64,000 nucleotides of DNA from contig NC_057768.1 of the NCBI RefSeq assembly GCF_010389155.1, positions 12,956,501 to 13,020,500 of the forward strand. Direction: 5' to 3'. The stretch is from Erigeron canadensis (lineage: Eukaryota > Streptophyta > Magnoliopsida > Asterales > Asteraceae). This document shows, piece by piece, positions 35,171 through 46,076 of this stretch. The position numbers and the translations under genes were made by a program. Every line of letters starts with the position of its first letter. Positions within the stretch are counted from its first letter, which is position 1. Under the pieces are notes generated by a model. That model saw only the letters and a program-made list of their open reading frames with translations. It was not told where the DNA came from and did no database searches.

Positions 35171-36415
35171 ATGGCATCTAGAGCCGGTTATATGGATGTA
35201 TGCATCAAAAGTTGATTTTTGTTTGTGTATTATAGTGTCACAACTTAGCCAAAAGACCTTGTGATTGTTTGTGATGTGTGGATGTGTTTGTATTTTATTT
35301 AATTATTCAATGGTTGTAATAGTTAAATAGGATTTTCTTCATTCATTTGGTTATGTAATTTTATTTATTTCATTTGGAATGTAATAAGTAGACTAGTTGC
35401 ATTTTTTCTTGTAAATGTAATCTCCAAGAAGGCTTTAAAGAGTTTAGGGGCTGTTTTGGAGGCCAAAAGGAAGAGTGAAGAAAGACATTCAAATCACATC
35501 ACAAAAGATTACTTGAAGCATTTGGATGCAAGATCAAGTGGGAGTTCATTGACACAAATTTTGTGTCACTTTGTCCCTTAGGTTGAGACCTTTTGACACA
35601 CATGTTTCGGCTAACAAGTGTGGTCAAATTAGTTGGCTAATGTTGTGCACTTATTATTATGTTTGTCATGTTTGTGTGGTTGTTTGATAATATTGTCATG
35701 TGGATGTTCAAAACTACAAACTAAATGACATACATAAAAGTTTAAAAATTGGTTTTAAAATTGACATTAACTTGGTAAAATAAAATGAGTTTTATTAAAA
35801 GTTAATGGCTACAATTATAAAAATGGATTTTATAAAAGAACTTTGAAATATGGATTTCAAAATTATCATCATGATACAAAGTTTTAACTAGAATATAAAA
35901 ACTCAAACGACCCTTTAAAAACAAGTTAAAACGCCATCTTTTATACAACACTTAATTATTTGGGAACTCTTTGTAGGATAAAGGTCACCTAACTACCTTG
36001 AGGGAACTTATAAGTTAAGGTAAATTCATTATACTCGTGGGATAAAGGTCACCTAACCATTTGTATAGATAAATTTACATGTGTGTATAAGTGAGACAAC
36101 TTGACTTGGAAGCCATGTGATTAGGGTCACCGAAGCATAGTAACCAAAGGCGTTGATGGGATTAAACATGCCGACTTAACATAAGATGTTAAAACCGATC
36201 CCATACCACTAGAAATTGTAAAATGTTACAATTGTCAAACGTTGACTACCTTGTTAATTTAAATAATGGGATAAAGGTCACCTAACCATCATTTAAATAT
36301 AACATTGGATTCTAGATTTTAATTATTAATTGTCCATGAGACATAAAAGGGTATTAACAATTAAAATTTATATTTGATATCGAAAATACTAATAAAGACT
36401 TTGTTAATCTTGTAG
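35171..36415 (+). other. PBS and long leader of element D
   Basis: TGGCATCTAGAGCC at 35172-35185 is a variant of the initiator-Met PBS. A 1.2-kb noncoding leader follows up to the gag ATG. It contains the repeated string GGATAAAGGTCACCTAAC at 35976-35993, 36040-36057 and 36269-36286, plus a shorter relative 'gattagggtcaccgaag' at 36119-36135. Conserved leader repeats could serve in RNA packaging or translation; this is only a suggestion. Confidence 0.7.
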
Positions 36416-39400
36416 ATGGCCGCTAACAATCCAATCAACCCCAACCCAAACGTCCATAATTTTTCACTAAGATCCATCCTTGAAAAGGAGCGTCTTAACC
36501 AAAACAACTTTGTGGATTGGTTTCGTAACTTGAGAATTGTTCTCAAGCATGAAAAGAAATCCTATATACTAGACGATCCTATTCCCGATGAGCCCGAAGA
36601 AACAAATGTTGATGCCTACAATGATTGGGTTAAATATGTCGATGACTCCGTGCAAGTTAGTTGCATAATGTTGGCGAGTATGACTCCCGAACTCCAAAAG
36701 GAGTTCGAGCACCATGGGGCATACGACATGATTACCCAACTCAAGGAAATGTTCCAACAAAAGGCAAGGGTTGAACGCTTCGAAACGATTCGAGCGCTTC
36801 ATGCATGTCATATGGATGATTCTCAACCCGTCTTAACTTATGTTCTTAAAATGAAAAGCTACATTGATCGCCTCGAAAGGCTAAATTGTCCCGTTTGAAC
36901 CGAGTTGGCTACGGATTTGATCCTCAACTCCTTATCTAAGAGATTTGAGACCTTCGTGTTAAATTATAACATGAACGGATGGGACAAAACCGTTTCCGAG
37001 CTCCATGGGATGCTCAAAACGGCCGAGGCTAGCATGGGAGGAAAGGTTCAACCCGTTCACATGATCAATGAAGGCGGAAAGAAAAGGGCCAACCCCGGAC
37101 CAAAGGCAAATGTTGCTAAAGGAAAGGGAAACAACAAAAGGAACAACAGAGGAACAGGAAAGGAAAAAATGGATACTCCAAAAATGAAGAAGCAAAAGGT
37201 TGTTGTCAATGACCCATGCTTTGAGTGTGGGGAGGTAGGACATTGGAAGCGTAATTGTCCAACCTATCTCAAAGAGTTGAAAGCTAAGAGGGATGCAGGG
37301 CAAACCTCAGGTACAATATTTATGATATATATTGAGCTTAATACTGTTTTTTCTTACATATGGGTATTGGATACCGGATGTGGAACTCATATTTGTAATA
37401 TGTTACAGGCGTTCATAAGAAAAAGGAACATCAAGAAGGGGGACATTAGTCTCTTTATGGGCAATGGTGCGAAAGTACAAGTTGAAGCCCAAGGAGACTA
37501 TCTTTTGAAACTTCCAAATGGTTTGGAAATTGTATTGAACAATGTTTTGTATGCACCTAGTTTAACTAGGAGCATTATTTCAGTTTCCCGTTTAAGACAT
37601 GTTGGATATGATTTTAAATTTGTTAACAATGATATCCATATTTCTATGAATGATGTATTTTATTTTAAAGCCATGCCTAGAAATGGTATTTATGAATTGG
37701 TTCATGAAAGCACATCATATGACAACTCAATGTACCAAGCTACCACCAAGAAACTTAAATTAGATTTAAGTGAAACCTATATTTGGCATTGTCGTCTTGG
37801 CCATATAAATAAGAATCGCGTACTAACACTTCAAAAGAATGGTCTTTTGAAAACAAAATCAAATGATTCATTTGATGTATGTGAATCTTGTTTACAAGGC
37901 AAGATGACTAAGGCACCTTTCAATGGCATTAATGAAAGGGCAAAAGATTTATTAGGTATCATATATTCGGATGTATGTGGTCCTTTTAAGCCAATGACTA
38001 GGAATGGTGAAAGATACTTCATTACATTCACTGATGACTATAGTCGTTACGGTTATGTGTACTTATTAAAACACAAGAGTGAAGCTTTTGATGTGTTCAA
38101 AATTTTCAAGAATGAAGTAGAAAACCAACTCAGCAAGACAATAAAAATTCTTCGTTCTGATAGAGGAGGTGAATACCTAAGTGATGCTTTTCAAGATCAT
38201 CTTAGAAGTTGTGGGATAATCTCACAACTAACTCCCCCTGGAACACCACAACATAATGGTGTGTCTGAAAGGAGGAATCGAACCCTATTAGATATGGTTC
38301 GTTCTATGATGAGCAAAAGCTCACTACCTCTGTCATTTTGGGGTTATGCCATAATCTCTGCTGCCCGAATTTTAAATATGGCTCCAACCAAGAAAGTGGA
38401 GAGAACACCTTTTGAAATATGGCATGGAAGAGTTCCATCTTTGTCATATTTAAAAGTATAGGGTTGTGAGGCTTATGTAAGACATGATACCTCAAGCAAA
38501 TTAGAACCCCGATCCACTAAATGTATCTTTGTAGGATATCCTAAAGATGATTTGGGATATTATTTCTATGATCCTAATGAGCAAAATGTATTTGTTGCTC
38601 GAAAGGCTGAGTTCTTGGAGACTAAATTCCTTATGGAAGGAACTAGTTCTAGAACAGTGGAACTTGAAAAAGATCAAGAACCACTGACAGATACACACTT
38701 GGGTGACACTAGCTTTCAACAAAAGTATGTTGAAGATGATCAAGGAGTTGATCAAGGCACACAAAACGTTCGTAGATCTGGTAGAGCTTCTTATCCACCT
38801 GAAAGATATGGATTTCTTATGGATGAATGCTATATGATGGTTTCTGATGAACCTACCACCTACCATGATGCAATGTCCAAATCGGATTCGGACAAATGGT
38901 TAGAAGCCATGAACGCTGAGATGCAATCCATGTATGATAACCAAGTTTGGGAATTAGTTAATGAACCACCAAATTCCAAAGTAGTTGGAAGTAAATGGGT
39001 GTTCAAATTGAAACACGATATGCATGGAAACTTGCTTACTTATAAAGCTAGACTTGTAGCAAAAGGTTTCACTCAAACTCGAGGGGTCGACTATGATGAA
39101 ACTTTTTCGCCCGTGGCAATGCTAAAGTCTATTAGGATATTATTTGCCATAGCCGCTCATTATGACTATGAGATATGGCAAATGGATGTCAAAACCGCTT
39201 TTCTATATGGATATCTTGAGGAAGATGTCTATATGGATCAGCCTGAAGGTTTTGTCGATCCTAAACATCCTAATAAAGTATGCAAGTTAAAGAAATCAAT
39301 CTATGGATTGAAACAAGCATCAAGAAGCTGGAATCGTCGTTTTGATGAAGAAGTCAAGAAATTTGGCTTCATCAAAAACGCTGATGAAGCTTGTGTGTAT

Positions 39401-40432
39401 AAGAAGGCCAGTGGGAGCATCATTACCTTTCTAGTATTATATGTCGATGACATTCTTCTATTTGGAAATGATATTCCAACCTTGGAAGGTGTAAAAGCCT
39501 GGCTTGGAAGTTGCTTTTCCATTAAGGATCTTGGTGAAGCCGCCTATATTTTGGGAATAAGGATCTATAGAGATAGATCAAGGCGCTTAATAGGTTTGAA
39601 TCAAAGTGCATACATAGATAAAATCTTGAAAAGGTTCAAGATGGAAAACTCTAAGAAAGGTTTAGTACCTATTCAAAGAGGAACTATATTGAGCACTTCT
39701 CAATCTCCTAGCTCAAAAGTTGAGCAAGAGAAAATGAATGGAATCCCATATGCATCTGCTATAGGATCCATCATGTATGCTATGATATGCACGAGACCGG
39801 ACGTGTCATGCGCTTTGAGCATGACAAGTAGATACCAGCAAAATCCAGGAGATAGTCATTGGATGGCAGTCAAGAATATATTGAAATATCTTAGAAATAC
39901 TAAAGATATGTTCTTAATATATGGATCTGGTGAGGAGGAGCTCGTTGTAAAGGGTTACACGGATGCTAGTTTCCAAACTGATCGAGATGATTCTCGATCA
40001 CAATCGGGGTACATCTTCATTCTAAATGGAGGAGCTGTTTCTTGGAAAAGCTCGAAGCAAGATGTGGTTGCATTGTCCACTACAGAGTTAGAATACATCG
40101 CCGCCTCTTTGGCAGCACAAGAGGCTGCATGGTTGAAGAAATTCATTGCCGATCTAGGGGTTGTTCCTTCCATTCAAGAACCCCTAGAAATCCTTTGTGA
40201 TAACGAGGGCGCAATTGCTCAAATCAAAGAACCTCGTGCGCATCAAAAGACTAGACATATTGAGCGGAGATTCAACTACATAAGGGATGAAGTTGAAAAG
40301 GGAAAGATATGTATTCGCAAAGTTCACACCGATCAAAATATTGCGGACCCACTCACGAAGCTCCTTGAAAGGGCTAAGCATGAAAGTCATACTTGTGCCA
40401 TGGGACTTCGATATTCTAGTGATTGGATTTGA
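36416..40432 (+). pseudogene. gag-pol: Gag-Pol polyprotein of element D (two stop codons)
   Basis: A single frame of 1339 codons runs from ATG 36416 to TGA 40430-40432, broken only by TGA 36896-36898 (in Gag) and TAG 38459-38461 (in integrase, where relatives have Trp in LKVWGCEA). There are no frameshifts. Domains: Gag with UBN2 region (36450-37060); CCHC knuckle at 37217-37258 (CFECGEVGHWKRNC); protease WVLDTGCGTHI at 37361; pre-integrase HHCC at 37780-37900; integrase core 37960-38450 with SDVCGPF, RSDRGGEY and PQHNGVSERR; RT about 38880-39620 with [12 protein letters not shown] and LYVDDI; RNase H 39950-40400 with YTDASFQ. It would make particle, integrase and reverse transcriptase from one precursor if the stops were absent or read through. 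Confidence 0.93.
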
Positions 40433-41215
40433 TCTATTTTATGTATTTGGATATCGGAACATTTGTATTTGCTAACACTTTATATGAATATTGGTATTAT
40501 GCATTTAAATTGTGTTATGTTCCATTTTTTGCATGTTTAAATCCATGAATAAATTAGTTATTCTAAATGTCCGTAGTCGATCATATTTGTGGGAACAAAT
40601 ATGAATATAAGACTGTTATAAACTTGGATTGGTAGATGTTCAAAAGGTCTTGAATATAGAGCAATGTGTTGCTGCCAAGGTTCATAGATATTTGTGGGAT
40701 ACAAATATTGGACTGACCTGCACTCAAGCATTACTACATGGAATCTTTGTGATTGATCATAAGTAATCTTGATTTAAAAGGCGAATATCATTGTATCCTC
40801 AGACCTGAGATACATATTGGGTCTTGATATTCACTGAATATTACACTTTGACTTGGTTCTTCACTGTTCTGAAACATGGCAGTACATAAGGCTAAGCTCA
40901 GGTATGATATAAGGTGATTGTGAAAGACATATGTAGTCGAAATGGGATTTGTCCCTCTTATTCGTTGAGAGTTAGATGTCTAAGGCCTGTTACAAAGTTA
41001 AATCAATAGAGAATGATCACTCTATGTCTCTAGGATTTAACATGACATCTGCGACAAAAGGATAAATGATCGATTCACCTAAATCATTTCAAGTAGGGAC
41101 TTGAAGGGGATGATGTTATTGAATGGCACTACGTCACACGTATTAGGGGTAGCAAACCGTTGTTAGGCGGTATTTGCTACTTGCGTATTCTATGAATCTT
41201 GTGCAAGTGGGAGAT
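40433..41215 (+). other. 3' noncoding region and purine tract of element D
   Basis: There is no ORF. Two hairpin-forming copies of a motif are present: arms CATATTTGT/ACAAATATG with loop GGGA (40582-40603) and arms ATATTTGT/ACAAATAT with loop GGGAT (40688-40708), the second followed by 'tggactg'. The purine tract 'gcaagtgggagat' (41203-41215) is directly before the 3' LTR. Confidence 0.75.
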
Positions 41216-42133
41216 TGTTGGAATTTCGGATGCCCAAGACACATATTAAATTGACGTGGCTAGTATGTGATGATCCAAGTCAGGTCATACCCAATAACAA
41301 GTTAGACAAACACTTATGATATGTATTTATATGATATGATCTTTAAATAAATATCAATACTTGAAGCATTTAGAAAATGGGTTTCTAAATAAATGCACTT
41401 GAGAAATATAAGTAAATTATATGGATAATTTATTTTGAGAAATATGTGAATGTGTTTATTTGGCAAAATAAACACTTATGTGTGTTATGTATAATACATA
41501 ATATGTTACATAAGGTATATAACATGTTATAATACATTTATATATATTGTATAAAAGGAAAATGCAAGTGGATTTTGAGTTGGTGAGACCCATGTGGTCT
41601 CACCTTGTGGCCGGCCACCCCCACCCAAAATGCACATGCATTTGCTTGTTTTACATAACCCACTAGCTACATTGGAAACACACAATTGTTACATGCATTT
41701 GCTATAGTGTTCTCTCAATTCTCAAGTGCAAAAACTCTCTCTTTTTTCCTCTCTTGATTTCGGCACAAACAAGGCAAAAGGAGAAGGGTTTTTCAAGTCT
41801 AAATCCTAGCATATTTGGGTGTTTGTTGGAGACTTGGGGTATGCAAGCTTGAGGTACTTCTATCTTGAAGACTTGGCCTTTCTAGGAACATCATCTTCTT
41901 CATATCAACCTTTTCATAAGCTTGGAAGAAGGTAGTCTTCTAAACACCCTATGGTTGTTATTTTGATTGTATGACATTCATATACATGGATCCTTATTGT
42001 TTGGGGTTTTCTTTTATATGTTAAAAATTTGATTTTAACCACATATAACATAATGAAAGGTTCATTTCTTCCGTTGCGTTTTTTCATGTTTATAAGGAAA
42101 ATATGACTTTGATAAAACCCAAAAGACCCAACA
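41216..42133 (+). repeat. 3' LTR of element D
   Basis: It starts TGTTGGAATTTC after the purine tract and ends AGACCCAACA, followed by AAAAG. It is the same length as the 5' LTR. Confidence 0.95.
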
Positions 42134-42138
42134 AAAAG

Positions 42139-42337
42139 ATCTCCAAAGTGTATGAAAATTGAGTCTATCCAGTCCAGAATGGAGAAACCTCAAGCTTATA
42201 AAGGAAGCAGAGGACACTTACACATCAACAACTTAGCTAAATTCAAACACAGACGAAAATAATGACGGAAAGATTGTTAGAGGGTGTTCAATCTTGTATC
42301 ATTTATTTTTTTTGTATTTGAATTTATCCTATAGCAT
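42139..42337. other. Unassigned DNA between elements D and E
   Basis: This is the right-hand flank of D, continuous with 34247 once D is removed. It includes 'cttataaaggaagcagagga' (42193-42212), which looks like a TATA box, but no gene follows. I see nothing else that can be supported. Confidence 0.5.
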
Positions 42338-42839
42338 TGTGTGTGTCCAATGGCTGTTATTGCCAAACACTTAGAGAATCATACAATATACTTCATTAAT
42401 TAATGACATAGTAGGTCTTAATGTAGTATTTTTTTATATATGTATGATGGTTCGAGTAGTGACAATTATCAAGAATTTCTATATCAAGAAAAATACAGAT
42501 AATTTTGATATGAAAATGTGGTTTATATCTGTTTTATTTTGTTCTCTAATGAATTATTTTCGTTAATCATATTGGGTTCAATAAAACTCTTTGTGAGTTT
42601 TAAAAGTGTTAATCAAGTTCTTGAAGAAAAATAGATGAAGTTTAATATTGTAATGATGTGAATTTGAGCTTTAGTGTATGTTTCAGTGAGTGTTAATGGC
42701 GGTTTAGTGTGTGTAAGTGTGTGTGTGTATGTGTCGAGAGAGAAAGTAAGAGTGTAAGGGAAGATTAGATTGTATTATGAGTGTAAAGGTTACAAAACAA
42801 AGCTGTGGAGGGGGTTTATATACTTCTATATAATTTACA
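42338..42839 (-). repeat. 3' LTR of element E (probable)
   Basis: On the minus strand it begins TGTAAATTATATAG at 42839, directly after the purine tract 'gaagggggataag' (42852-42840). A TATA box (GTATATAAACCCCC, about 42821-42808) lies near the start, so U3 would be short. The far end, ...GGACACACACA at 42338, is a guess; no 5' LTR is available to confirm it. Confidence 0.45.
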
Positions 42840-42891
42840 CTTATCCCCCTTCTATACTTATGAATATTGCAATACAAGTACAAAGGTGTTT

Positions 42892-45035
42892 TTAATACAA
42901 ATCAACTACTACAAATAATATTTCTAAAAATCTACCCCTTAGTAGTGATTTGTCAAAAGATATCTTATAATCAAAAGTCTTCAAGCTCGAGTATTTTGGA
43001 TGCCAGAACCAGTTGTCACCTTCCGGTCTATCATCAGGAACCACCATGTTTGTTTCATAATCTTTTGGAGGAAGATTTTGTGGTCCTAAAACATTGCTAG
43101 GCTCATATTTAATCCAACATCCTCCTTTTCGACGAACAACATACTTGGACTTCTTAACATTCTTTGTTTCTCTTAACATTCTGATGCTCTCTCTGAAACC
43201 CAGTCTTTTATCAATCTTGTTGATTACTCGATCAAGTAGTGCTTTCTTCCATTCAGATTCTTCATCTTCGTTTAGACATAACAACACATTCTTACAGACT
43301 TCCAATGTTCCATCAGAGTAAGAAGCAAGGTCACACATTTTGATGAAAATCTTCTTCTTTCTGTTGTTAAGAAAAATCACTCCAAGTGTTGGTCTTTAAA
43401 GAACATGACCAATACTAAGCTCTTCAATATCTGCTGTATAAAGACTTTGATCAGGATAGGGAACATTAATCTTCCTTTTAACCAACTCAAAACCAATATG
43501 AAAATCTTCTAATGATGCATGTTGAATAACACTTGACATATATCTCTTCACTGCATCAAAAGCAATAAGATCCTCATGATATCTTTGAATAGCATTAATG
43601 TAATGGTTTTAGAGAAAGATTATGTCATCTATAGGTAAGAGTTTGAAATGAGCTTCGCTGAATCTGTATATCACATCATTCTCTCTTTTCACATGAAAGA
43701 AAGGAACAGATATATGTGTTTTTCTTATCAAAATCACTCTGACAAGCACCAAGATCCTGAACTTCCTTAGATCTTCAAGAAGATTTGGATTATAGCTATC
43801 TGTAAGTTTAAGGAGAGCTTTGTATTCTTCAACTTGTCTTGGATCCTTAAACTTATACATAGCAACAAATTCTGGTCTTTCTACTTTTGCAACTTTAGTA
43901 GCTCCGCAGAATGCTCTTTCCTCCAAAAATTTTGATTTGATTTCAGCTTGCTTTGGCTTAATGCCAAGTGCAACCATTCTTTCTTGATCCCTTGGGAAGT
44001 ATCCCCTATTTACAAAATTCCACTGCTCTTCAGTCAATTCTATAGGGAAATAGTCAGGAAATGAATCTTCTTCAGATATGATTGCTTCTCTCAACACTTG
44101 CTTGAATGTGGACTTCTTGAAGTCTTGAGTAACAGCTTTAGGAGTTTTTCTCGGCTCATTAAACCCATCAAAATCATTAAAAGTATAATGGTTAGGAGTT
44201 GACACAGAAGGATTTGATGACTCTCCAGCTTCACTTCTACTTGATGGACCAGTTTTAAAGTAATCAAGATCTGCAAATTCTTCAAACATTGGTTCATCAG
44301 TAGTTTCTATATTTTCTAGTTCTTGAGTCTCTACAAACTCAGGCTCATTTAAAACAATATTGTCTTTGATATCCTCTACATCAGCCTCTCCTTCAGCAAA
44401 TTCAATATTAGCCTCATCCACAACATTCTCATCAATCACATCTTCTTCTTCTTCTTCTTCATGAGGTACTTCTTCTTCTTCTTTTTCTACACCAAAAACT
44501 TCTTCAATTTTCCTATTAATCTCAGCTAATCTTTCAACTCCCTCAACCTCATTCACATTTAAACCAAGCCCTTCCCACTTTTCACCCGACTTAGCTCTAC
44601 ATTCAGCTAATCTGTCAATTTCAGCTTGATCTTTAATAGCTCCTTGATTTCCACCTTCACTCCTTTCTCCCATTTCTACATCACCACTAGCCACATTTCC
44701 GTCAACTCCTTCCGAAATGTTAACATTAGATTGACCTTCTCCTTGGTTCTGCCCCTCGGAGTGATCATCAGAATCAGGATCATCCCGCCTTGTAGAAACC
44801 GAGGCCGGTCGGCAAGACTCTAGAGCAAGTGATCTTAGCTCAAAAGCAGCAAGTTTAGCATCATATTCTGTCTACTAACTTTGCACTTGCTCTTTTAAAG
44901 CTTTGACTTGATGCTCATGCTCAAGTTCTCTATCCCTCAACTCCAAAGCATTCATTCATATGATTATATGAATCATATCTCCTTCAGACCGCAAGATTTG
45001 TGTGAAGTCCCTCACTTGATGGTTTAACCTACAAG
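42892..45035 (-). pseudogene. 3' (env-like) gene of element E, interrupted by B
   Basis: One frame is followed from the edge of element B (45033) to 42892, with stops at about 44957, 44886-44881, 43609-43611 and about 43381-43383. The first part looks coiled-coil (Glu/Leu/Arg/Gln-rich, 44980-44890). A long Glu/Asp-rich region follows (44560-44260), then a conserved half with FRDPRQVEEYKALL-like and DVIYRFSEAHF segments (43870-43610) and GVIFLN..KK and YSDGTLEVCKNVL (43380-43290). The HF segment resembles HF.SL in G and F. Proteins with GVI(Y/F)...SDGTL segments are, from memory, common as 'hypothetical proteins' in Asteraceae genomes. Function unknown. Confidence 0.6.
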
Positions 45036-45777
45036 TGTAGAATACGACAAGTCAAGTATGCACTAGATTGGACTAGTATTACAACAAATATAAATGCAAG
45101 AATATATATAAAGTAATATGTAACTTAAGCAATATAAAGATAAGCAAGTAAAGTAAATAAAATACAAGGTTGTTGCGGAACTAGGATATTACAAAGTAAT
45201 TATCTAAACAACCTTATGAATTACAAGTGATATAATATTTGCTAAATAAACTCTTTTGATCCAAATACTTAAAGTTGTGAAGTAGATATGTTTAGATCGG
45301 GAGTATTTGAGCAAAGGCACCAAATTGCGAAAGTGTAATTTGAACGAGGAAAATGACTTGGTATTTATAGGCAAAAAGAATAAATATAATATTCATTTTG
45401 CCATACAAATATGGTTACATGCATTTAAGGAAACTACTTTGATTCCTTAAATGCATTGGTTAAAGTACAAGAATAAAGTCACTTGATAGTGACTTGTCTT
45501 CTAATTAACCAACAACCTTTACATGCGTGTAAGGCTTTTAACAAAGGACAAATGGATTGTTCGGGTAAATGCATGTAAAGGCATAAAGTCAATTCCTAGT
45601 GAGAATGTTCTTCAGTGGAAAGATCTTGACTGGAGTAAAGTCCAGTGAACCAATCTGGTGGAATCCAGATTCCTGTACAAGTAAATAGTTCACTGGTCTT
45701 CACATAATTTCTGGACAAATCTTTAGAGAGCTCCAGTGGTCTCGTCTGGAGCGAGTCTAGTAAATCTGGACCTAACA
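45036..45777 (-). repeat. 3' LTR of element B
   Basis: On the minus strand it begins TGTTAGGTCCAG at 45777 and ends GTATTCTACA at 45036 (742 bp). The first 12 bases equal those of the LTR of A. 'ttccgcaacaacc' (about 45182-45170) is also shared. Immediately past the end the coding frame of E resumes, which fixes the boundary well. Confidence 0.85.
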
Positions 45778-46076
45778 AATTCCACCTATTTGTTTAGAAA
45801 TTATGCAAGGATTTTCAAGCTTTTATCTATACAAGTTTGTGCTTGAAAAATCCTTGAAATTTTGACTAAGGCTAAATTTTAGTTACTGGAGAACCACTTT
45901 ATAGATCATCAGTGTTCCCAGTTTATACATTTTAGTTTACTAGACTTAATCTGTTCAAATACTTGTGAAAATAAAATTGCAACTTCTATTTACAGACATC
46001 AACTGGTGAAAAGTTACAATTTTACAAAGAATTTATAATAAACAAGTAAATGATAAAAGAGGCAGGCCATTCTCTT
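45778..46076 (-). other. 3' noncoding end of element B
   Basis: It lies between the stop of the 3' gene and the LTR. It is AT-rich, with a weak purine tract (aataggtggaatt on the minus strand, next to the LTR). No ORF. Confidence 0.6.

Larger units (their letters stand above)
34253..42133 (+). mobile_element. Copia element D, complete with target duplications
   Basis: It is a full-length 7881-bp element: LTRs at 34253-35170 and 41216-42133, PBS, leader, one polyprotein frame, 3' noncoding region and purine tract. The target duplication AAAAG is perfect (34248-34252 and 42134-42138). The LTRs are both 918 bp and differ at 11 positions that I counted (10 transitions, one transversion, no indel), about 1.2 percent, so this is the most recent complete insertion whose age can be judged. 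There is no additional 3' gene. The exact copia lineage is not assigned. Confidence 0.95.
42338..45035 (-). mobile_element. Copia-like element E, 3' part
   Basis: Reading the minus strand: a 3' gene whose coding runs from 45035 down to 42892, a purine tract and a 3' LTR. Element B is inserted in the coding sequence at 45035/45036, so the 5' part of E should lie beyond B and C, past the window end. The 3' gene and its place next to an LTR resemble G and F. Confidence 0.65.

Noticed and set aside
35973..36290. CRISPR-like array of spaced repeats
   Set aside because: Only three or four repeats with unequal spacing, in a plant retrotransposon leader; no cas genes and not a prokaryotic context.
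39301..39522. Antisense frames opposite the D polyprotein (and similar ones opposite other pol genes)
   Set aside because: They mirror the conserved coding strand and have no features of their own.
42193..42212. TATA-like sequence suggesting a host promoter
   Set aside because: No open frame or leader follows on the plus strand; the sequence soon enters the LTR of element E.
33880..42290. A possible LTR starting TGTTACACCC at 33880 and resuming after element D to GGGTGTTCA at 42290
   Set aside because: The termini are only roughly inverted and the 5-bp flanks (GTGTT and ATCTT) do not match, so the limits cannot be supported.
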